From positions 1 to 64,000 of the forward strand of contig NZ_FTPD01000001.1 of assembly GCF_900156895.1 (NCBI RefSeq): DNA of 64,000 nt, given 5' to 3'. Under the pieces are notes generated by a model. The model ran no database searches and was not told where the DNA came from. It was given only the letters and a program-made list of their open reading frames with translations. This DNA is from Mesorhizobium prunaredense (GTDB lineage Bacteria; Pseudomonadota; Alphaproteobacteria; Rhizobiales; Rhizobiaceae). This document shows positions 15,054 to 23,158 of this stretch, one piece after another. Position numbers and translations under genes: made by a program. The stretch's first letter is position 1, and every line of letters begins with the position of its first letter.

Positions 15054-15284
15054 TCAGCCCATCCGTCGACCGCATGACGTGCATTTGAACCGCTTGCCAG
15101 CCAGCAGCTCGGCCGGGAGCTCGACCTTTCCGCGGTGACCACAAGGGCATCGGAGGATCTTCGTCACCATCTCCGCCGCGGCTGCTTCCTTGCGGGCGCC
15201 CCGTCGCGGTTGACCTATGCTTTCGGCGCCGTGGCTCGCGATTCGCTGGCGGTCGCGGCTTTTGCCCCAATCACGCTTTGCCAT
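15054..15284 (-). CDS. Zinc-ribbon hypothetical protein (76 aa)
   Basis: It starts MAKRDWGKSRDRQRIASHGA. The C-terminal half carries two Cys pairs, RCPCGHRGKVELPAELL and KRFKCTSCGRRMG, spaced like a zinc ribbon. The N-terminus is strongly basic. Small zinc-ribbon proteins are common in phage replication regions and are usually nucleic-acid-binding. It overlaps the upstream 63-aa gene by 14 bases. The longer frame beginning at 15407 is not protein-like. Confidence 0.55.
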   Translation of the reverse strand: MAKRDWGKSRDRQRIASHGAESIGQPRRGARKEAAAAEMVTKILRCPCGHRGKVELPAELLAGKRFKCTSCGRRMG

Positions 15285-15462
15285 CTGACGCCCCTCGGCC
15301 GTGAGGGCTGGCCTCGCGAAGGATCTGAACGGCCTCGATCGGGCCGACGCCGAAGCGCCTGCGCAGCATCGGGACGAGCGGCCGTTCGGCCGTCGACCAG
15401 TTCTCACGTAACCAGGCGACAGCGCAGTCGTGGTCGGTAGGAGGCGTGGCGGTCATTGTCAT
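15271..15462 (-). CDS. Small hypothetical protein (63 aa)
   Basis: It starts MTMTATPPTDHDCAVAWLRE and contains RPLVPMLRRRFGVGPIEAVQ, a short HTH-like pattern. The ATG overlaps the stop of the 62-aa gene (ATGA at 15459-15462), which fixes the start. It sits in the early part of the minus-strand operon. The function is unknown. Confidence 0.55.
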   Translation of the reverse strand: MTMTATPPTDHDCAVAWLRENWSTAERPLVPMLRRRFGVGPIEAVQILREASPHGRGASDGKA

Positions 15463-15647
15463 TTTTCTTCCCGCAGCCGATCGGCTTCCTTGTGCGCGAG
15501 CAGTAGCTCGGCCGTGGTAAGCTTGAAGTGATCGCGTAGCGCATGGGCATAGACGTTCGCGGGCGGCAGCTGCGATCGCGGCGTTTCCACAAGCCAACGA
15601 GCACATCGCGCGATCTTGTCGTTGCCGGCGAAATTCACCGGCGACAT
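15459..15647 (-). CDS. Small hypothetical protein (62 aa)
   Basis: It starts MSPVNFAGNDKIARCARWLV. The rest is helical (HALRDHFKLTTAELLLAHKE) with a charged end, DRLREEK. It follows the excisionase-like gene after 2 bases and is ATGA-coupled to the next gene. Repressor-like helices are possible, but no family is recognised. Confidence 0.55.
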   Translation of the reverse strand: MSPVNFAGNDKIARCARWLVETPRSQLPPANVYAHALRDHFKLTTAELLLAHKEADRLREEK

Positions 15648-15649
15648 GG

Positions 15650-15859
15650 TTATGCGTCTCTGGTCTGGAATGTGGTTTTGAGCCCAAGCTTGGCGGCGAT
15701 CGGCGCGACTGGTACCACGATCCTCTTGCCCATCCTGATCGTGTCAAAGTCGCCGCGCTTTGCGGCTTCATAGGATCCGTTGCGGCTTAGGCCGAAGAAC
15801 ACGGCGCCAGCGTCTGGCACGTCGACGGTGGCGCGCGACAAGGCTTCATCAAGTGTCAT
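15650..15859 (-). CDS. Excisionase-like HTH protein (69 aa)
   Basis: The start MTLDEALSRATVDVPDAGAV is preceded by GGAG. The segment FFGLSRNGSYEAAKRGDFDT then IRMGKRIVVPVAPIAAKLG is the MerR-type excisionase pattern: G-x-S-R-x-x-x-Y-x-A-x-x-x-G…P-x-x-x-x-G-K-R. Such proteins are DNA-bending directionality factors (Xis) or AlpA-type activators. It is the first gene of the long minus-strand operon and is divergent from the integrase operon across a 109-bp control region, so it could link excision and expression of the element. Confidence 0.7.
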   Translation of the reverse strand: MTLDEALSRATVDVPDAGAVFFGLSRNGSYEAAKRGDFDTIRMGKRIVVPVAPIAAKLGLKTTFQTRDA

Positions 15860-15968
15860 GTAAGCGATCTCCTTTGTTACTAAAATTACGTAATAAAGGA
15901 TCACAGGGATTGAGCGCAATCGTTTTTTGTGTAATTTACCAATCAATACTGACAGGGACCAAAACGAC
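15860..15968. promoter_or_regulatory. Divergent control region between Xis-like operon and integrase operon
   Basis: This 109-bp AT-rich spacer between divergent genes contains the perfect palindrome ATTACGTAAT (15886-15895) and a related half-site, gtgtaattta (15931-15940). It must hold promoters for both the minus-strand late/replication operon and the plus-strand RHH-integrase pair. The palindrome is a candidate operator for the RHH, Xis-like or Xre protein (inference). Confidence 0.5.
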
Positions 15969-16415
15969 ATGGCGCGACCAAAGCTTACCGACGGGCAAAT
16001 CGAACGATTCCAGATGGTGGTACCGACGGACGAAATCGGCGCGATCGAGAAGTGGCGTTACAATAATCGCATCACGTCAAAGTCGGAGGCGGTTCGCCGC
16101 CTGTGCCAGATCGGCTTGGCATTCGATAGTGAACAGCGATCGGCAAAGGATCTCATACGGAGCGCGCTCGACGCGACCACCACCGGGATGAGAGATCTTC
16201 TGGACGAGGCTGCAAATGCCGACGTCGACCTTAACGAAAGGCTTCGCCGTATCGCCTCCACGTTGATGGCAGCGGTTACGGCCGAGCTCGCCGCGTTCCA
16301 GGACATGGTTACGACCGACGGCACCGCCACAGCGATGCAGCGAGATGGCGAGATCGAGGACCTAAAGCTGGAGATCGCGAAGCTCAAGAAGGCTCTGAAA
16401 GGAGCAAATCGATGA
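15969..16415 (+). CDS. Ribbon-helix-helix-like regulator with coiled-coil tail (148 aa)
   Basis: The start MARPKLTDGQIERFQMVVPT sets a beta strand followed by helices (IEKWRYNNRITSKSEAVRRL), a ribbon-helix-helix layout. Residues about 60-120 are helical, and the end (DGEIEDLKLEIAKLKKALKG) is a coiled coil. It overlaps the integrase ATG by four bases (ATGA at 16412-16415), so both are co-translated. It is likely an autorepressor of the divergent control region and of integrase expression. An in-frame upstream start at 15927 lacks a ribosome-binding site. Confidence 0.65.
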   Translation: MARPKLTDGQIERFQMVVPTDEIGAIEKWRYNNRITSKSEAVRRLCQIGLAFDSEQRSAKDLIRSALDATTTGMRDLLDEAANADVDLNERLRRIASTLMAAVTAELAAFQDMVTTDGTATAMQRDGEIEDLKLEIAKLKKALKGANR

Positions 16416-17599
16416 GAGGAAATATCACCCGTCGCGGGAAAGGTTCCTGGCGCCTGAAATTCGATCTCGGCACAGATCCCGCCACTGGCAAGCGGCTAAC
16501 CCAATACGCCACCGTGCGCGGCACGAAGAAGGAAGCCGAGGCAGAGCTTTCCAAGCGGCTACATCAGGTCGACGGCGGCAACTATGTGGCCAACTCAAAG
16601 GAAACGGTTGCCGAGCATGTCCGGAACTGGCTCAGCGCCAAAGCCGACCTCGCAGCGACCACAAGGGAGCGCTTCGAGAAGCTGGTCGAGAACCAGATCG
16701 TTCCGCAAATCGGCTCGCTGATCCTTCAGCAATTACGGCCTGCCCAGGTCACAGCATGGCACAACACCCTGCGCAAAGAAGGCGGCAAGGAAGGCGGTCC
16801 GCTGTCGCCGGCTACGGTTAGGCAGGCGCATAGAGTGCTGCACATGGCACTCGCAAGCGCGTTCGAAGACGAGAAGATTGCGCGGAACGTCGCGTCCGGG
16901 AGGAAACTCCCTAAGGCGAAGAGCGCGGATATTCAGATCCTACAGGATGGGCAGATCGCACCCCTGTTGGAGGCATTGCAGGGCCATTGGCTATCGCCTG
17001 TTGCCACCGTGGCTGTTGGCTCTGGCATGCGCCAGGGCGAAATCATGGGACTTCGTTGGGCTGATATTGACCTGGACAAGGGATCGCTACGGGTCGAACG
17101 GACCCTTGAGGAAACCAAGGCCACAGGGCTTCGATTTAAGGCGCCGAAGTCGAAGGCTGGTACACGCACCATTTCGTTGCCCGCAAGCACGGTGGATGCT
17201 CTAAAATCGCACAGGAAGCGGCAGCTTGAGATGCGCCTCGCGTTGGGGCTTGGGAAGCCAGGGAAAGATGCGCTTGTCTTCTCCGGGCCTGATGGGGACC
17301 CTATAGCACCGTCCCGCGTCGCAGGAGCTTGGCGCGATGCAATCGCCCGTTTGAGGCAGCGGAACGACAATGGCGCACCGCCTTTGGTTGAGCATCCAAA
17401 GGTTCGGTTTCATGACCTCAGACACACCCACGCTTCCGCCCTCATCGCGAGCGGGCTAGACGTGGTTGCAATTAGCCGTCGTCTAGGGCATGCGTCGCCG
17501 GTGGTCACGCTGTCGATCTACGCCCACTTGTTCAAGAGGTCGGACGACGGTGCGGCTGCGGCGATAGAAGCTGCGATGAGAACGGGCGCAGAACAGTAA
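16412..17599 (+). CDS. Tyrosine recombinase / integrase (395 aa)
   Basis: The N-terminal arm-binding domain (about 1-55; RRGKGSWRLKFDLGTDPATG) resembles AP2-like arm domains. The core-binding SAM-like domain is about 60-155. The catalytic domain is about 170-395, with Arg207 (VGSGMRQGEIMGLRW), His334 and Arg337 (RFHDLRHTH), His360 (RRLGH) and nucleophile Tyr370 (TLSIYAHLF). All catalytic residues are present, so it should be active. It ends 83 bases before the tRNA-Leu gene and presumably recombines within the 45-bp core. It is transcribed with the RHH-like gene. Confidence 0.95.
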   Translation: MRGNITRRGKGSWRLKFDLGTDPATGKRLTQYATVRGTKKEAEAELSKRLHQVDGGNYVANSKETVAEHVRNWLSAKADLAATTRERFEKLVENQIVPQIGSLILQQLRPAQVTAWHNTLRKEGGKEGGPLSPATVRQAHRVLHMALASAFEDEKIARNVASGRKLPKAKSADIQILQDGQIAPLLEALQGHWLSPVATVAVGSGMRQGEIMGLRWADIDLDKGSLRVERTLEETKATGLRFKAPKSKAGTRTISLPASTVDALKSHRKRQLEMRLALGLGKPGKDALVFSGPDGDPIAPSRVAGAWRDAIARLRQRNDNGAPPLVEHPKVRFHDLRHTHASALIASGLDVVAISRRLGHASPVVTLSIYAHLFKRSDDGAAAAIEAAMRTGAEQ

Positions 17600-17676
17600 A
17601 CCGGCCTTCGGTGCCAATCCGGTGCCAAGTGTACGGAAACGACTAGACCCTAAGTCGCTTAAGTGCTTGTAATCGC

Positions 17677-17721
17677 GGCCTGCGGACGTGGCGGAATTGG
17701 TAGACGCAAGGGACTTAAAAT
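17677..17721 (+). repeat. attR: 45-bp core repeat (right copy)
   Basis: This is identical to 965-1009. It includes five bases upstream plus the first 40 bases of tRNA-Leu. Beyond it the tRNA continues normally, so the host 3' half lies right of the crossover and the 5' half with its promoter is now supplied by the element. Confidence 0.9.
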
Positions 17722-17767
17722 CCCTCGATCTCTGATCGTACGGGTTCGATTCCCGTCGTCCGCACCA
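17682..17767 (+). tRNA. tRNA-Leu (anticodon UAA)
   Basis: The 86-base gene has acceptor stem GCGGACG/CGTCCGC, D-arm GCGGAATTGGTAGACGC, anticodon loop CTTAAAA (anticodon TAA) on an AGGGA/TCCCT stem, and a long class II variable arm. The T-arm is CGGGTTCGATTCCCG and the CCA is encoded. It is complete despite serving as integration site. A possible element-supplied promoter lies just upstream: TAGACC (17644-17649) and TGTAAT (17668-17673). Confidence 0.97.
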
Positions 17768-17813
17768 GCAACTCCGGCGCCACCCCGCTGGCGCATCCAG
17801 GTTCCGGCTTGGA

Positions 17814-18392
17814 TCACACCCGGATCGGGTTCAGCTTCAGATGCTGGATCAGGATGATCGTCTTGGCGTCGATGATGCTGCCGTCGTAGATGCCGGCCAG
17901 CGCCTCGTCGAGCGGCATTTCCAGAACCTCGATGTCTTCGCCTTCGTCCGGCGCGCCGCCGCCGTCGGAGATGCGGTCGGTCGGTGAATAGCGGGCGACG
18001 AAAAACCAGAGCCGCTCGGTCACGCTGCCAGGGCTCATGAAGGGCGAAAACAGCCGTTCGACGTCCTTCATCCTATAGCCAAGTTCCTCTTCCGCCTCCT
18101 TGCGGATGCAGGTTTCGGGATCATGTTCATCGAGCAGGCCGGCGCAGGCCTCGATCAGCGGTTCGCGGTGGCCGGTGACGTAGGCCGCGTAGCGGAACTG
18201 CCGCACCAGCAGAACCGTCGAGCGCTCCGGGTCGTAAGGCAGGATCACCGCGCCATCGCCGCGATCGTAGGTCTGGCGAATCTGCGTCTCCCACTGCCCG
18301 TCGCGCCGGCGATAATCGAGGACGGTCTTTTTCAGGACGGCCCAGTCGTCGGAAAGGACTTCCTCCGAACGGATGCGAATGCGGTCTTCCAT
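17814..18392 (-). CDS. Nudix hydrolase, ADP-ribose/GDP-mannose pyrophosphatase type (192 aa)
   Basis: It starts MEDRIRIRSEEVLSDDWAVL, behind a GGAG site. The Nudix box is at about residues 85-107 (AGLLDEHDPETCIRKEAEEE then LGY), with the E-E-E-L-G metal-binding core. Upstream, VLLVRQFRYAAYVTGH and a GE/EAC segment are typical of the NudK/NudF-like branch, which hydrolyses nucleoside diphosphate sugars. The C-terminal LALxxxGLLDAKT-like motif appears as IYDGSIIDAKTIILIQHL. The substrate is not determined. The minus frame stays open far upstream, but only this part is protein-like. Confidence 0.88.
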   Translation of the reverse strand: MEDRIRIRSEEVLSDDWAVLKKTVLDYRRRDGQWETQIRQTYDRGDGAVILPYDPERSTVLLVRQFRYAAYVTGHREPLIEACAGLLDEHDPETCIRKEAEEELGYRMKDVERLFSPFMSPGSVTERLWFFVARYSPTDRISDGGGAPDEGEDIEVLEMPLDEALAGIYDGSIIDAKTIILIQHLKLNPIRV

Positions 18393-18539
18393 GGTGAACT
18401 CCGTGTTGGCGGTGAGGCGTAGCCGCGAACCGGCCTCTGTGCAATCCCGATAGGCCCAGAGGCGCGCTTCACCGCCTCGTGTATGGCGCAGGCGCAAACC
18501 ATTGCCTAAATAGCGACAGCCCCTCCCCGGAGTTTCCTG

Positions 18540-19643
18540 ATGACCCCTTCCCTTTTCCAGCCGATCACGCTTGACGGCCTGACCTTTCCCAATCGCATTG
18601 CGGTGGCGCCGATGTGCCAGTATTCCGCTGAAGACGGCTCGGCCAGCGACTGGCACCTGTATCACTGGATGAACCTGGCGATGTCCGGCGCCGGCATGGT
18701 CACCGTCGAGATGACCGACGTCGAGCGGCGCGGCCGCATCTCGCATGGCTGCCTCGGCCTTTATTCCGACGACAACGAGGCGGCCGCCCGGCGCGCGCTG
18801 GATGCGGCCAAGCGCGTCGCCGCCCCCGGCACCAAATTCGGCACGCAGCTTGCCCATGCCGGCCGCAAGGCCTCCAACCAGAAACCTTGGGAAGGCGGCG
18901 GGCCGCTGAAGGCCGATCAGGACCCGTGGCCGATCGTGTCGGCCTCGGCCATCGCTTACGACACCGGCTGGCAGGTGCCGCGGGCGCTGGAGGATGAGGA
19001 GATCCTGCAGATCATCGAGCGCTTCGCCGAGGCGGCAAGGCGGGCCGAACGTGCCGGCTTCGACTTCATCGAATTGCACGCGGCTCACGGCTATCTGATC
19101 TTCCAGTTCCTGTCGCCGCTTTCCAACCAGCGCACCGACCGCTGGGGCGGCTCGCTGGAAAACCGCATGCGTTTTGCCGTCGAGATCGCCAAGGCGGTGA
19201 GAAAGGCAGTGCCCAGGCTGATGCTCGGGGCGCGCCTGTCGGTCAAGGAATGGGTCGATGGCGGCTTCGACGTCGAGGACGCAATCGAAGTGGCCAAGGC
19301 GCTGAAGGCAGCAGGCGTCGCCTATCTCTGCTGCTCGAGCGGCGGCAATTCGCCGCTGCAGAAGCTGCCGACAGGTCGCGGCTACCAGGTGCATCTGGCG
19401 GAAGCCGTTCGCAACGGCGCCGGAATCCCGACACGGGCCGTCGGCCTGATCGACGATCCGAAGCAGGCCGAGGCGATCGTCGCCGAGGGCCGTGCCGACA
19501 TGGTGGCCCTGGCCCGCGCCTTCCTCGCCGATCCGCGCTGGGCGTGGCGCGCCGCGGCCACCTTCGGCGAAAAAATCCAGCCGGCGCCGCAGCTTGCCCG
19601 CTCGGTGACGACGATGCAGCATTGGATGAAGGCGGCCGGCTGA
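18540..19643 (+). CDS. NADH:flavin oxidoreductase, Old Yellow Enzyme family (YqjM-like, 367 aa)
   Basis: This is a TIM-barrel FMN ene-reductase. It starts with SLFQPITLDGLTFPNRIAVA then PMCQYSAEDG, a Cys-containing motif characteristic of the YqjM/thermophilic-like OYE class. GTQLAHAGRKAS, HAAHGYLIFQFLSPLSNQRT (active-site H-A-A-H-G-Y) and DRWGGSLENRMRF are family hallmarks. The C-terminal ADMVALARAFLADPRW is the phosphate-binding end. It should reduce alpha,beta-unsaturated carbonyl compounds. It is a single gene divergent from the Nudix gene. Confidence 0.93.
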   Translation: MTPSLFQPITLDGLTFPNRIAVAPMCQYSAEDGSASDWHLYHWMNLAMSGAGMVTVEMTDVERRGRISHGCLGLYSDDNEAAARRALDAAKRVAAPGTKFGTQLAHAGRKASNQKPWEGGGPLKADQDPWPIVSASAIAYDTGWQVPRALEDEEILQIIERFAEAARRAERAGFDFIELHAAHGYLIFQFLSPLSNQRTDRWGGSLENRMRFAVEIAKAVRKAVPRLMLGARLSVKEWVDGGFDVEDAIEVAKALKAAGVAYLCCSSGGNSPLQKLPTGRGYQVHLAEAVRNGAGIPTRAVGLIDDPKQAEAIVAEGRADMVALARAFLADPRWAWRAAATFGEKIQPAPQLARSVTTMQHWMKAAG

Positions 19644-19745
19644 CCGGCCCGATTGCAGGGCTGCCGCCGCAACCACCGCTATCCCCGGGACATTTACGCA
19701 CGTCGAGGGGCGTGCAACCAAATCGGCGGCTCCGCGTTGGCGGCG

Positions 19746-20039
19746 ATGATGGACAGCAAGCCTTTTGAAAAGCCGGTCGTGGTCGAACTTGGCCATGTCG
19801 GCAAATACCGGGAAATCCGCAGCACCCAGGAAGCTGCGGAGTGCCTGATGACCGTCTGGCCGCTCAATCGTGGCCCCCGGCATCGCGATGCTCTCGACAC
19901 TTGCCTAAAAGTGCTGGAAGGTTATCGTTCGACAGCGGATGCGCGCCGGGCATTGGTCGAGGCCGCCAAGGAATCGGACGTGCTGGTTCCCGACGAGAGA
20001 TTGCCCCAAGGCAAGCTGCCCCAAGGCAAACTGCATTGA
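19746..20039 (+). CDS. DUF982 protein (97 aa)
   Basis: It starts MMDSKPFEKPVVVELGHVGK, then REIRSTQEAAECLMTVWPLN, the core of the DUF982 family that is expanded in Rhizobiales (S-T-x-E-A-A-x-C-L-x-x-x-W-P). The helix RDALDTCLKVLEGYRS follows. The C-terminus carries a small duplicated tail, LPQGKLPQGKLH. It could regulate by protein contact; no biochemical function is established for the family. The longer upstream frame is unlikely. Confidence 0.8.
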   Translation: MMDSKPFEKPVVVELGHVGKYREIRSTQEAAECLMTVWPLNRGPRHRDALDTCLKVLEGYRSTADARRALVEAAKESDVLVPDERLPQGKLPQGKLH

Positions 20040-20070
20040 GCAAACCGAGCTTTTTCCACTGGAGGATTTC

Positions 20071-20310
20071 ATGGCCAAGCTGACCTACAAGATCGTCGAG
20101 CATGACGGGGGCTGGGCCTATAAGGTCGGCGAGACATTTTCGGAGACATTCCCCACTCACGAGGATGCGCTGCGCGCCGCCGAGATCGCTTCGGCCGAAC
20201 AGCAGGTCGCCGGCACCACCGACGGCATCCAGTACGAGGACGCCGACGGCAAATGGCACGACGAGCTCGCCGACGGCCGCGACCGGCCGCAAACCGAAGT
20301 TTCCGATTAG
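20071..20310 (+). CDS. DUF2188-like small protein (79 aa)
   Basis: The start, behind GGAGG, reads MAKLTYKIVEHDGGWAYKVG. SETFPTHEDALRAAEIASAE then QYEDADGKWHDELADG gives the beta-beta-alpha-beta layout of DUF2188-type proteins (V.p…gW.V…..….f.Tq.eA…A). It lies 31 bases after the DUF982 gene and is probably co-transcribed. The role is unknown. Confidence 0.7.
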   Translation: MAKLTYKIVEHDGGWAYKVGETFSETFPTHEDALRAAEIASAEQQVAGTTDGIQYEDADGKWHDELADGRDRPQTEVSD

Positions 20311-20483
20311 GCTGGTGTCGTTACTGATGGCTTCTCGCACCTCCGGTTTCAAGAGCTGGGGCTGGGCAAATCATTCTCTTGCTACGACCTTGGATATGGC
20401 GAACTCCAATCCCATTATGGACAAACACGATCAGGCGCGACGAAGAAGGGCGCTTGCCACGCAGCCGCTTTACAGGGCAGTCT

Positions 20484-20495
20484 GGTAGCGCTACC
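20484..20495. promoter_or_regulatory. LacI-family operator-like palindrome (GGTAGCGCTACC)
   Basis: This is a perfect 12-bp palindrome with central CG, of the type bound by LacI-family sugar repressors in alphaproteobacteria. It lies about 105 bases upstream of the sugar ABC transporter ATPase gene in a 291-base gap with no other gene. No LacI-type regulator gene is in the window, so a repressor would have to act in trans. Confidence 0.55.
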
Positions 20496-20601
20496 GTTTC
20501 ATCATCGCGCGTGACCAGGGAGGAGCTTTGGGAACTGCCGCGGCCAGTCAGGAAAGCGGTTTCCTTCGAAGACGTCGCAGGAAGCATTCGGGAGGAAATC
20601 G

Positions 20602-21690
<1,089 letters not shown>

Positions 21691-21726
21691 GAACCACGGC
21701 AAGGACATAAACAGGAGGAGACGAGC

Positions 21727-23052
21727 ATGAAATTCACCAGACGTGACGTGATCCGCACGACCGCCGGCGTGGCGGCGGGAGCCTTGGGAAGCCGGTTCGT
21801 CGGCTCTTCCGCCTTTGCCCAGGAGGGGTTGACGTACAAGCCCGAAGACGGCGCAAAGCTGCGGATGCTGCGCTGGTCGCCGTTCGTACAGGGCGATGAG
21901 GATCAATGGCTGGCCAACACCAAGCGGTTCACCGAGGCGACCGGCGTCGAGGTCCGCGTCGACAAGGAAAGCTGGGAGGACATTCGCCCCAAGGCGGCAG
22001 TTGCCGCCAATGTCGGCTCCGGTCCCGATCTGATGCTGGTCTGGTTCGACGACCCGCATCAATATCCAGACAAGCTGCACGACGTGTCGGAACTGGGTGA
22101 GTATCTCGGCTCGAAATATGGCGGCTGGCACGACGGACCAAAGCAATATGCAACGCGCGAGGGAAAATTCCTCGGCCTGCCCCTGGCCACCATCGGCAAT
22201 GCCATTGTCTATCGGGAAAGCTGGGTAAAGGAGGCTGGCTTCTCGGAATTTCCGAAGGACACGGCGGGCTTCCTCGAGCTTTGCAAGGCCTTGCAGGCGA
22301 AGGGCCATCCGGCCGGTTTCACGCACGGCCATGGCGTCGGCGACGGCAACAACTATGCTCACTGGCTGCTGTGGAGCCATGGCGGCCAGATGGTCGACGA
22401 GAGCGGAAAGGTGACGATCAACAGCCCCGAGACGCTCAAGGCGATCGAATACGCGCAGGAACTCTACAAGACCTTCATCCCCGGCACCGAAAGCTGGCTC
22501 GACGTGAACAACAACCGCGCCTTCCTGGCCGGCGAACTGGGCGTCATCGCCAACGGCATTTCCGTCTATAACACGGCCAAGACCAACAAGGACAATGATC
22601 CGAAACTGGCTGAAATCGCCAAGGACATGCGCACGACCAGCCTGCCGATCGGTCCCGTCGGGAAATCGGTCGAGCTGTTCCAGGTAACCACGGCCGTGAT
22701 CTTCGACTACACGCCCTACCCGAATGCGGCCAAGGCCTATCTACAGTTCATGTTCGAGGAACAGCAAATGGCGGAGTGGATCACCTCCTCGGCCGGCTAC
22801 TGCTGCCAGACACTCAAGGCCTTCGAAAACAATCCGGTGTGGACGGCCGACCCGAACAACGCCGCTTACGCCAAGGCCTCGGCGACGCTGCGTCCCAACG
22901 GTTATGCCGGGCCGCTCGGCTACGCGTCGGCGGCGACCATGGCCGACTATGTCCTGGTCGACATGTTCGCCAAGGCGGTGACCGGCCAGGCGACGGCGCA
23001 GGAGGCGATGGAAGAGGCGGAGAAACGCGCCAACCGCTACTATCGCGTTTGA
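21727..23052 (+). CDS. Tat-exported sugar-binding protein of an ABC transporter (441 aa)
   Basis: The N-terminus MKFTRRDVIRTTAGVAAGAL carries a twin-arginine motif, with cleavage likely after SSAFA. The mature protein is a family 1 extracellular solute-binding protein: LRMLRWSPFVQGDEDQW, VAANVGSGPDLMLVWFDD and LATIGNAIVYRESWVKEAGF are typical. Export folded through Tat suggests a bound cofactor or fast folding. The exact sugar is unknown. It follows the ATPase after a GGAGGAG site and precedes two permeases. Confidence 0.9.
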   Translation: MKFTRRDVIRTTAGVAAGALGSRFVGSSAFAQEGLTYKPEDGAKLRMLRWSPFVQGDEDQWLANTKRFTEATGVEVRVDKESWEDIRPKAAVAANVGSGPDLMLVWFDDPHQYPDKLHDVSELGEYLGSKYGGWHDGPKQYATREGKFLGLPLATIGNAIVYRESWVKEAGFSEFPKDTAGFLELCKALQAKGHPAGFTHGHGVGDGNNYAHWLLWSHGGQMVDESGKVTINSPETLKAIEYAQELYKTFIPGTESWLDVNNNRAFLAGELGVIANGISVYNTAKTNKDNDPKLAEIAKDMRTTSLPIGPVGKSVELFQVTTAVIFDYTPYPNAAKAYLQFMFEEQQMAEWITSSAGYCCQTLKAFENNPVWTADPNNAAYAKASATLRPNGYAGPLGYASAATMADYVLVDMFAKAVTGQATAQEAMEEAEKRANRYYRV

Positions 23053-23158
23053 TCGCAGCCGAGCCGGGCAGCCGCGACGCGCTGCCCGGTCTGGTTCCCA
23101 GAATCGCGTGGCGACCACTCGGGCCACCATGCCACCAGACCTCATGAGGAGCCGTCCC

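Larger units (their letters stand above)
965..17721. mobile_element. Integrated phage-like element (16.7 kb) in tRNA-Leu(UAA), lacking head and packaging-motor genes
   Basis: The element is bounded by a perfect 45-bp direct repeat (965-1009 and 17677-17721) covering the first half of tRNA-Leu(UAA) up to the anticodon loop. A tyrosine integrase lies 83 bp inside the right end. Cargo is phage-type: excisionase-like HTH, replication initiator with iterons, prohead protease, Nu1-like small terminase, tape measure and tail-fibre-like protein, mostly in one minus-strand operon with ATGA overlaps. Missing on either strand: major capsid, portal, large terminase, head-tail connectors, major tail protein, baseplate and lysis genes. 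The left arm carries Xre/DUF2285 regulators and a BstA-like gene. The size and the intact, overlapping frames would fit a phage satellite; a reduced prophage is the conservative reading. Confidence 0.85.

Noticed and set aside
4078..15859. Capsid, portal or large terminase hidden in the long minus-strand operon
   Set aside because: Each frame was read for Walker/DEAD-type ATPase motifs of TerL and for HK97-type capsid or portal features; none was visible. Profile searches would be decisive.
17814..19883. A 689-codon open minus-strand frame spanning the OYE gene and beyond
   Set aside because: Only its last 192 codons (Nudix) look like protein; the rest is antisense to the clear OYE gene and reflects high-GC codon bias.
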